A stretch of 64,000 bases of DNA. Source: Cytidiella melzeri. Lineage: Eukaryota > Basidiomycota > Agaricomycetes > Polyporales > Irpicaceae. The position numbers and the translations under genes are program-made. The notes beneath the pieces are model-generated. The model had not been told where the DNA came from. It ran no database searches and saw nothing but the letters and a program-made list of their open reading frames with translations. The DNA lies in contig JABYQR010000032.1 of assembly GCA_022592445.1 (NCBI GenBank), positions 124,001 through 188,000 on the forward strand. The letters are read 5' to 3'. This document shows positions 54,407-64,000 of the stretch, piece by piece (the stretch's first letter is position 1; the number at the start of each line of letters is the position of its first letter).

Positions 54407-54756
54407 AGGGTGGATAAGGTGGCGAAGAAAGCAGGGAGAGATTCACTTATCCGGCTCTCACTGTTGTAGGGTAGATAAGTGTTGCAGGGTGCATCAGGAG
54501 AGACATCGTCCCCCCACAGGTCTGCGTCTTCCTCTATAGGAAGTGAACCGGGAGGGTGGGGCTGAGGGGGCTGCGAGGTGTGGCTGACTGGGGTGTTTTG
54601 CAAAGGGTCATAATATGCTACAGTAAGTGCCTCTGGAGGCTGCAGCTGATTGAACTCAGCTTGACAATCCATTGGCGGGGGGGGGGGGGCAAGATAATCC
54701 AACAATTGTTGAAAAGGAGGTAAGACCATGTCAACAACTGATATGTCACCAGACAT
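54407..54756 (-). CDS. Hypothetical Pro-rich fragment
   Basis: Frame starting MSGDISVVDMVLPPFQQLLD at 54756, then a poly-Pro tract encoded by a G13 run (about 54677-54689, plus strand) and EEDADLWGDDVSPDAP. It runs into the broken end of Gypsy B pol near 54406, so it is probably truncated. No family recognised. Confidence 0.35.
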
Positions 54757-55103
54757 GATGTGTTAGAGAGGGGATCGAAACTCTAAGAGACAGGCAAATA
54801 ACACGTGTTTAAGGAATATTGGTGTGTATAGATGAAGTTTAAGGGGAACTCGAGCGAGTTCAGGGGAATGGGAAGGGGGATGGTGGCGAGGGAGGCGTTA
54901 TGCTTGAGCGTGGGAACTTTCCAGATGGTGGTGGTACGGGTTCAACTAGTGGTGAAAGGCTACAATTCAAGATATACCTACTGTTGAGAACAAGTGTCCA
55001 AATTTAAAGTACAAGAAAATTCACAACACTGTCTCGAACTTCGGACGTTAAGTATGAATACATTGTGCAACCTAATATCGTCTTGCTGTTGTTGCCCGAG
55101 GCC
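54757..55103. other. Spacer at the edge of the transposon nest
   Basis: No gene seen. Contains the 3' end side of the CoA ligase gene. Confidence 0.35.
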
Positions 55104-57239
55104 CTACAACTTTGGCTGTGCAGCGTGTCGTTGCTCGTACTGGTCCTGCAAGACTCGACGCAGGACCTTCCCGGTAGGTGACTTTGGAATCTGGGAAATT
55201 ATCAAACTGTCAACATGCGTTTAACGAGGACCATACACGAAATTCACCTGATCAACGATTTCAAAACCGCCTCTCAACCACTTATACTTGCTCAGATTCT
55301 TTTTGACCCATCGGTCAAGGGCCTCAATCGTCTCTCTTGTTCCACGCGACTTGCCTGTCTCGCTCAATACAATCCACGCGCGCGGGTTCTTCTCGTCGCT
55401 CGTACGACCGCCAGTGACACCTGCGACACAGACGTCTTTTATGAGCTTCTCGGGTTCAGCAAGCAGCGTCTCCTCGACCTCAGTCGGCGAGACTTGCATG
55501 CTGGCTACTTTGAGCGTATCTTTAGCGCGATCGACGAAACTACCCGAAATGAGTCAGCACCACTGGCAGAAGCAAGCTCAAAGAAGAAGACAGAACTCAC
55601 AACAGTCGCCCTTCCTTGTCAACCTTGAAGTGGTCACCAGTATGCAGCCATCCATCCACGAACGTCTCCCTCGTGGCCTTTTCGTTCTTCCAGTACCCCA
55701 ACGCGACGTTCTCTCCGCGCACCCACAACTCGCCAGGCTCGTCGTAATCCGCTTCAGACCCGTCCGCACGGACGATTCTACCTTCCATCCCTGCGATGAG
55801 GATACCGGCAGAGCCGCGTTTGGGCTCATATCCTCCGAGGATGCCGGGGAGGGCTTGGCGGGCGGCGCTGAGGGTTTGTTCGGACATTCCGTAACCTATG
55901 ATACAAGCAACGTTGTATAAACGAGGGGTTGGATATCTCGATGGGGAAGCCACGGTTAGTACATACCTTCGCCAACCATTGGTGCATTTTTTGCGTATTT
56001 CAAAAGCATCTGTCCAAGCACGGGTGGAAGATGAGCTGCGCCGCTGCCTACGGAAGAGACGGAGCTCCAGTCAATCTTTTTGACGAGTGGGTGATGCACT
56101 ATCTGATGGATGGCGGAGGGAATAAAGTAGATCCAGTTCACGTGATATCTACGCTCAAGCGAGGTTGTAAGACGAACGGCAGAGGATGCATCAAGGTGTG
56201 TTGACGCACTTGGGTATGGAACGAAGGACAAGCTCCGTGTCCCATTTCGGTAGGACGAGGTACGTGTTAGGAACATTGAAGAATCTGAAGCATGCCGTAT
56301 GCAACCCGTATGTATGGTAGAACGGGAGGAAGAGCATGTGCACCGTAGGTTTGGTAGGTGGTACGGGCTAGGCAAACGATGAATGCAACATCGGACGCGT
56401 TACTAAGAAGGTTTCTTACTGGATACACTTTATCTTCTTCTTCTCTTTGTATAACTTGAGTAAACATTAGGGCCCAGAGATTACCGTGAGAGATCATAAC
56501 CCCTAAAGGCGATTACTGTCAGTCTATCAGTCGATTTGAGGACGCTCAAAGAGGACCTTTTGGTAGGCCAGTGGTTCCACTCGAAAATACCAGATAAGCT
56601 AGCGTTGCCTTGGTTGCTGGTCTAATCGGAACTCTAGGGATTCCGCGGGATTTCGCGTAGTCTACAAGATCTTGGAAGCTCTGCTTGCCATCTACCTTGC
56701 CTTCTAGAATGTAGATACAGTCGTCCGGAAGCCCTACCTCTTTAGCGGCGGCGAGGGCATTTGGGAGGAGCGACGGCTGCACAAACAATTTCGTCGGTCT
56801 GCAAGTACGCAATGCGTGCGCAAGCTCAAAGGCTGTGCCATAAGCCGAGTAGAGTGCCATGGGGGTGGTGATAATTAATAGCGAGTGCACGAGGGCAACA
56901 AAGTCCTGTCATGGGCAGTGTGAGGTTACAGCACACCACGAAGGGCACTGTAAGGAGACTGACCATGCAGTTGTGGCTGTATATGCCTATCATGTCGCCA
57001 CCTTGAGCACTCAGTCCGAGCCCGCCTTGGGAGATTGGTGCGCCGAGAGCGGTAGCCCCATCCCTGATGAGCTCTTTATGCTCGTAGAAGGTGCGTTTGC
57101 GACCTGAGACAATGTCGATGTATAGGGCATGATCTGGTGTCGGTTCCCCGGTTGGAGTTGGGGAGTTGAACAAGAGCTCGTAAATGTTGGCGTTGGGGAC
57201 TGGCGGGGGAGACGGGAACTTGGAGGCAAAGTAGACCAT
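55104..57239 (-). CDS. Acyl-CoA / 4-coumarate-CoA ligase-like AMP-forming enzyme
   Basis: ATP-dependent activation of a carboxylic acid to its CoA thioester through an acyl-adenylate. ATG at 57239 (MVYFASKFPSPPPVPNANIY), at least seven introns. Motifs in order: FSSGTTGLPKG (P-loop of the ANL superfamily, near 56570), MISHGNL, FLPFYHTYGL, IPSAIHQIV, VGSGAAHLP, YGMSEQTLSA, GELWVRGENVALGY, GWLHTGD, and the C-terminal domain with MQVSPTEVEETLL and PTGKVLRRVL, whose lysine is the catalytic one. The gene ends QPKL at 55104. No peroxisomal SKL is present. No broken exon found. Substrate unknown: phenylpropanoid or fatty acid are both possible. Confidence 0.9.
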
Positions 57240-57962
57240 GGCTGCTGCGGGGGTGGGGGGAGAGCAAGCTGGGGGATAGAAGGAAAGAGGGGCCGGGTGG
57301 CATTATATACTTTGAACAACCGCAACCGGTTATAACATGCTAATAGCTCTGACTATCATCCTGTCAGCTGGTACACGACGGAGCGTGTTCAATCGCGCGC
57401 TGGCCTCTTCCGCAGGGTCAGACGCGACGTCGTCTCCTTGCGGGATTCTGCTCACCATGAATACCTAGCCGAACATCTTCAAGCTGGATGTCGTTCGAGG
57501 TAGCAGTCGGTGCTGTTGTACGTCGAGAGCGGCGAAGGACAGTGATCATTATTCATGACCAGCACTCTAAACCGGTTACGCCGGGACTCGTTTCTTGGCC
57601 GGGTACGAGCAACTTCTCTCATGAGCAGGCTGCACCGTGACACAACAACTTGAACATAGGATGCAACTTGAAGCTCTCCAGGCTGGCTTTGAACGAGCAA
57701 TGACATGGACAGCACAGACAAACGAGGTTGAATTCATCTCAAACCACATTACGAGTATACTGCTCACCTGGTCTGCTTCCTCGCTGTCCGGGTGCATCCA
57801 GGCTGTTCCACAAAAACATGTCCCATCCCCGAGCCTGCTTTCTTCTTTTTCCCATAAAAAGCAGTTGACCGCAGTCAACACGCTGGAACTGCACCTCCTC
57901 CTCGTTCTCCTACCTACTACACTCACCAGCATCCTCCACTTTGAACAGTACCGTTCGCTACC
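57240..57962. promoter_or_regulatory. Divergent promoter region, ligase / peroxiredoxin
   Basis: 723 bp between two start codons. I see no gene; frames inside are short. A pyrimidine-rich stretch (about 57890-57960) lies just before the peroxiredoxin ATG, common at Agaricomycete transcription starts. Confidence 0.35.
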
Positions 57963-58800
57963 ATGGGTCGTCAGCACGCTCTCGTTGGGAAGGAGGCACC
58001 TGAGATCTCTCTCCCCAATTACGATGGCCAAACGTTCACTATGAACCCGGGCAGCGAGGGCGTACCCGTCGCGCTCTTCTTCTATCCCAAGTCGGGTAAG
58101 TAATCATCAATGCCGCTTCTCAAATATTTGCACTCTGATGCCCTTTATGCAGGCACGTACGGATGCACAAAGGAAGCCTGTGAATTCAGGGATGCTCTTG
58201 TCGGTGAGTGCAAATGCGCCAAGTCTAAAAACCATATCAGAGCCACAAGTAATCGACGCGTATGCTGAAAAACAACCGTCCACCAGGGAAAGAAACTTTC
58301 AAGACGACCAAAGCTCAGGTCGTCGGTGTCAGCTCAGATCCTGTCGAGAAGCAGAAGGAGTTTGTTGAGAAGCAAAAGTTGACAGTCAGTTCTCATTGAA
58401 ATATTCTTCGCTGTGTGATATATTCATCATTGTTCTTCAGTACCCCGTCCTCAGCGACTCCAAAGGCGAAGCTCGCAAAGCGTATAAAGTCGGTAAAGGC
58501 TTGCTAGGTCTTGCCGATGCCCGAGTCACTTTCATCATCGACTCGAAGGGCATTGTGAGGTGTGTGCTACTATCAATCAATCACTTTTATCCCTCACAAA
58601 CATGTTTGCTCAGGGACGCTCTTGACGCCACACTCAACTATGGCGCACACGTCAAGTTTGTGAACAAGTGGCTGGAGAAGCTGGAGGCTGAGACAAAACA
58701 ACCCGCCGCTGAGGCTCCCACTCTTCCTGCTGAGAGCGAAGTCGCAGCCCCAGCCCCGAAGGATGAGTTGGCCGCTGCTGCTGCTGCCGTGCAGGCTTAA
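57963..58800 (+). CDS. Bcp/PrxQ-type peroxiredoxin
   Basis: Thiol peroxidase reducing H2O2 and organic peroxides. Five exons from ATG at 57963: MGRQHALVGKEAPEISLPNY, then LFFYPKSG, TYGCTKEACEFRDAL with the peroxidatic Cys and a second Cys five residues on (typical atypical 2-Cys of this family), QVVGVSSDPVEKQKEF, YPVLSDSKGEARKAYKVGKG and VTFIIDSKGIVR. The C-terminal tail is Ala/Pro/Glu-rich (AAEAPTLPAESEVAAPAPKD) and ends in a run of Ala. Similar fungal proteins (Dot5 type) are nuclear or cytosolic. The usual TPGC is TYGC here. Confidence 0.9.
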
Positions 58801-59465
58801 GCCAGCGGACCCTGGTGCCGATTTAGCCGTCTTCAACTCCAAGTCCATTCACCTTTCTGAGCCTGATACCCACGGTGTCTCATTCTTTTTTGGGAAAGGA
58901 TCTACGATGTAATACGTTATACCCTCTTCACGAATCGCTGATTTCTGGACAGAGTCTGATGTCGTTGACCTGGCTGAGTATGGACGAAGCGGTCGGAGGT
59001 ACCGAGCGTTTGCTGCTCATGGCTCTCCTTGCTGTGGTCTTTGTGCAGAACGCGTCGACGAGACGGTCAGTATATACTCACCGAAGCTGACATGTCCGGA
59101 GGTGATTCTTGCTCTCGGTGCCAATCACAACTGGCTGCGGTTTGCAATATTCGGTGAAACAGGTACCTGGTATCCTGAACATGACGGGCCATATGTGAGC
59201 TACATATATGTTCTCTGGATGTCGCACTGTCGTAAACTCTGAAATAAAATGTAATTCGTTCAGTCTTGTCGGCGCGATCACCGCTTGGGCGCCAATATTA
59301 GCTCTCACGATCACTAGTCATCATGCTTCTGAAATCGGCGCGTGCCACAGAGTACATCATGGTATATCTACCAGCAATTGCTAGCATTTCTCATGTAGAC
59401 CACGAGCAACTCTCGTCTTTCCACGGTTTCATAGCCCTCACCCACCGCCCCGCTAGCATTCGAGA
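58801..59465. other. Intergenic region
   Basis: 3' UTR of the peroxiredoxin gene and promoter of the next. Short frames on both strands without coding character. Confidence 0.35.
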
Positions 59466-60586
59466 ATGGCAAGCTGCCCGCAGTGCACCCAAGGCTTCGT
59501 TCTCGACGGAGAGCCACAAGGCACCATCATGGTGGACGGAGCGTACTTCCACGCTGCTCCTCCCACCGAAACAACAGACACTACCTCGCCCTCGCGTGCC
59601 GTTGTGCTCCTGACGGACATCTTTGGGCTTCCTCTCAAGAACTCCAAGCTCATCGCAGATGCTTTATCGAAGCAGCTCGGCTGCGACGTCTGGGTCCCAG
59701 ATGTCTTTGCCGGTGCGTAACTATACTTTCTCTTGTCGGCTCAAATTCTGAACAAAGCGGACTCGTGTGGTTTCGTGCAATTGTAGGTCATCCCCCAGTG
59801 GCAGAGGCAGAGCTGGAGCCTCTTATGCCCCAGAGACCGGGTGAAAAAATGACCTGGACCAACAGGCTGCGCTTTGTGCTGCTTGCACTACCGCGTATCT
59901 TCAGGTTTATAGCCGTCCGGCCTGCCGTCGTAGATCCGCGAGTTGTCGCCGTAAGCACTCTCTGAGAATTTTGTCACCTGTGGAGACCAATACCCTTGCA
60001 CTAGTTCACAAAGAAGCTGAGGGAGGAGAAGAAGTACGCCAAGATCGGTGCCGTAGGGTACGTTTTTGAATTCTCGGTATCGGCGCGGTTACTTACGCAT
60101 AACTCTTTTGTGCAGATACTGCTTCGGAGGATCTATATGTATTCGCACAGGGTCTCTGGGCATCTTTGACTCGCTCGTCATTGCTCACCCCGGTGGCTGC
60201 ACCCTTGATCAAATTAAAGCGATCAACATTCCCTCCGCCTGGGTCATGGCCGAAGGTATACATAACCTGTCACTTCACGTTAACCTCAGAGATGCTGACA
60301 AAATGTCTTTTGGCCAGAGGATATGGCCTTCAGCAAAGAGTTGCGACACCAGGCGGAAGCTTCGTTCGCTGCGCGGAAGGACAAGCCCGAGTATGTCGAT
60401 TATGAGTTTAAGGATTACAAAGGTACGTCAACTATTTTGGACGTGTCCATCAAGCTCACGACGCGCCGTTCCTTAGGCACCGTCCATGGTTTCGCAGCCC
60501 GTCCCAACTTGAGCATTCCCGGGGTCGCTGAGGCGTTCAAGGGCTCTGTGGAGCAGACCGTGGCGTGGTTCAAGAAGACCCTGTAG
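59466..60586 (+). CDS. Dienelactone hydrolase family protein
   Basis: Alpha/beta hydrolase with Cys nucleophile that by family opens lactone or ester bonds. ATG at 59466 (MASCPQCTQGFVLDGEPQGT), then VVLLTDIFGLPLKNSKLIAD, LGCDVWVPDVFAG, KIGAVGYCFGGS (nucleophile GYCFGG, near 60118), VIAHPGG, INIPSAWVMAE and TVHGFAARPNL with the catalytic His, ending KKTL at 60586. About seven exons. A helical insertion after PDVFAG (RPGEKMTWTNRLRFVLLALP) is usual in fungal members. Cytosolic; substrate unknown. Confidence 0.9.
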
Positions 60587-60925
60587 TGGCAAACCGGAAA
60601 TTTGACTAGTTCTTGGATTTAGGACATACTTTACCTGCGTTTCATCGTTGTAATTTGGATATACCTTGCGATGCGGAAATGACACATGCGTTCCAGTAAT
60701 TGTACTTCCCGTCGTATCGGCAGTGCATGAATACGGAAGTAGATATGACTGCGACACAGTGGTGGAGCTTGGGAAGCTGTAACAATAGCCTCAGGCCTTT
60801 AGAGCAAGCACACCAGGAATCAGTCGTGCGGAAATGGGTGTGACGGGTGCGTTTAACGTTGGTGTTTGGTGCATTAATGGGACTATATCCATATAGACAA
60901 TTAAATATCATATGCATGCACTGGT
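60587..60925. other. Convergent 3' region
   Basis: Between the hydrolase stop (+) and the Tim9 stop (-). No gene seen. Confidence 0.4.
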
Positions 60926-61381
60926 CTATTTTCCTGAACCGCCCATCATTTCTGGAAAAAAAGGAAAGTGGTCAGTACGAAATTGGTCGTACCGAGTAAG
61001 GGCGCACCAGCATTCTGCTCTGCAAACCTCGCTCCTATACGCTCGGAATGTTTCAGAAACTTGTCTGTGCAGTTCATCACGCATTGTTCCTACGATGACG
61101 GACGAGTGCGCTGGTCAGTGCCCCCGTAGGCGATGCGAGTAAAAGGAAAGTGCGCCGGCAACTCGCCTCCTTTGACGACAGCGCTTTTGAGGTAAAGTCA
61201 TTGCAACATGACGTGAAGCATTTCTCTACGAGATTAGAGTACATGCGGAGGAAGTCTTGCATCTGGAGGCGTTTATTAAGGTATAGCTGTGAAGTCGAGT
61301 CCTGGGTGCACACACCTGCTTCTTCTCGATGATCCTGTTCACGTGGGCCTGCTCGGCGGGGTTCATCTGCGACAAGTCCAT
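60926..61381 (-). CDS. TIM9: Mitochondrial import chaperone Tim9
   Basis: Small Tim protein of the intermembrane space; with Tim10 it escorts hydrophobic proteins to the TIM22 complex. ATG at 61381: [22 protein letters not shown], then exon 2 [31 protein letters not shown], exon 3 with [20 protein letters not shown], and a last short exon EMMGGSGK ending at 60926. The twin CX3C motif is present (CFTSC and CVMNC). Exons 2 and 3 join in frame only with an intron at 61166-61090 that begins GC (AG|GCGAGT) and ends TAG. An upstream in-frame TTG is not used as start. Length (about 90 residues) fits. Confidence 0.9.
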
Positions 61382-61900
61382 ATTGTTTTCTGTAAAGCTA
61401 GTGGACAATAGGACGCGTATAGGAGGTTGATGAGACGAGGAGGAAGGAGAGAGCTGGCAGCGACCATGGCCGTGATTAGACGCGCGATGATCGGCAGTCC
61501 ACGTGGGAGCACGTGGCTACCACTCAAAAGTCGGCTAGACGCATGTTATTGATGGGGCTCGAATGAGTTCAGATCCTCAACTCGAGTCAAAAGTTCCTCT
61601 TGCACCCTAACCACCACCTCAAAAGCCTGCATCGGGGCACCCATTTGTCTGTTACATCTCTGCAATCTGCACTGACAATGGTATTCTGATCCCGTGCATG
61701 GCAGAACACCAGCTAGAGGCAACTCGTTTTTGCCGGATCAGGCCCTTTCACACACTAGATCTATAGAATTCTAGCTGGCCAGCGCGAGGCAACAAAACAG
61801 GCCCCAGTAGTGCGTGTATAAATCATTCCATGTTTTCTACAGGTCGCTAACAGCACAACTTGCCTCTCACCACTTTCCCTCCTCAGTGTCCGACTTAAAC
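61382..61900. promoter_or_regulatory. Divergent promoter region, Tim9 / DAHP synthase
   Basis: 519 bp. GAGTCA at 61584-61589 inside ACTCGAGTCA resembles a Gcn4/CpcA site (TGACTCA), which would fit amino-acid control of DAHP synthase; it is a single imperfect match. A CT-rich tract lies just before the ATG at 61901. Confidence 0.35.
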
Positions 61901-63416
<1,516 letters not shown>

Positions 63417-64000
63417 AATCAATGCACGTTGATCATGAAGTTTGTCAAGACCCTTAATAGAAGGACTCTAATCTTTCTTGTTTGCTTTGGATGGCGCCAC
63501 GGTAATCTATGTACCACGCCGCACTGTCTCATCTGTATCCCACTTGCTGTAGAGTAGCTCGACGAATGCTGAAGTATGAACATGTAGATCAAAGATTATG
63601 AATATCAAATCTGCTGCAGAGTCTGTTGTCTCGCAAGCTGACAACAGTTCGTATATGTTCTCAACTGCGTGCAGTGCGTGCAGAGACGAAAGCGGCTCGA
63701 CCTGGGCCGAGAACCGGAAATGATTAATGATGAATGAACCGTGAGAGAATTCGGTTGCACTTGTCAAGGACTCCCATGCGCGCACATAGGCAAATACTGG
63801 ACCACTGACGTTAGCTGAGGCGATGGTTATAGTGAGCAAGAGTTGTGTAGTTCAGTCCGCTCTCGACACCAACTATCAAAGCCAAGGTCATTGCGCAACA
63901 TTCCCGTCGTACGATTGACAAACACAGAGAAGGCATTTTCGGGGTGATGGGACTGAGAGGTAACGCAGTCACGGTGACTTGAGTAGAGTGTGAGCTCTTC
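63417..64000. other. Right-end region with one weak ORF
   Basis: A 110-codon minus-strand frame at 63507-63839 (MLTITIASANVSGPVFAYVR) is open but has no recognisable motif and starts late; it may be part of a gene beyond the edge or chance. Nothing else is seen. Confidence 0.25.

Overview
The window looks like a basidiomycete, most likely Agaricomycete, chromosome segment. Host genes are split by many short introns of about 50-75 nt, two of them probably GC-AG. Intergenic gaps are short, and the genes include fungus-specific ones such as V-ATPase subunit c-prime. The repeats are chromodomain Gypsy and Ty1/copia elements, a RecQ-like helicase family and another hypothetical family that I recall as expanded in Agaricomycetes. 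I cannot name the species.

Left gene block (1-10351): a partial membrane protein (-), a Sec14-type lipid transfer protein (+), V-ATPase subunit d (-), an alpha/beta hydrolase (+), a basic hypothetical protein (-), a protein with a nucleotidyltransferase-like motif (-), a ZCCHC10-like zinc-knuckle protein with an SR tail (+) and V-ATPase subunit c-prime (-). Right gene block (55104-64000): an acyl-CoA/4-coumarate-CoA ligase-like enzyme (-), a Bcp/PrxQ-type peroxiredoxin (+), a dienelactone hydrolase family protein (+), the mitochondrial chaperone Tim9 (-) and class I DAHP synthase of the shikimate pathway (+).

The roughly 44 kb between the blocks is a transposon nest. A copia element (10928-25736, TSD AATCA, 170-bp LTRs) was hit by a complete 7.8-kb chromodomain Gypsy element (11365-19169, TSD GTTAA, LTRs with no difference seen) and by a 1,852-bp LTR-like insertion (22299-24150, TSD GCGT). 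Downstream lie a RecQ-like helicase pseudogene split by a solo LTR, more solo LTRs, a minisatellite of about 143 bp period, a decayed second copia element, and a pocket of hypothetical genes (37.5-41.6 kb). Then come two copies of a second Gypsy family in inverted orientation (42627-50015 minus, 50016-54406 plus). They share a 2,064-bp core in which I saw no difference, although their flanks differ by roughly 10 percent.

Most notable observations: (i) both Gypsy families carry an extra ORF between leader and gag, and the two proteins are recognisably homologous; (ii) in both families 10-11 nt placed 2 nt inside the 5' LTR are complementary to the predicted 5' end of the transcript, the signature of Tf1-type self-priming, whereas the copia element has a site matching the initiator tRNA-Met anticodon loop; (iii) CpG-type decay has struck the reverse transcriptase active site in two unrelated elements; (iv) the inverted Gypsy arms look like a gene-conversion tract.
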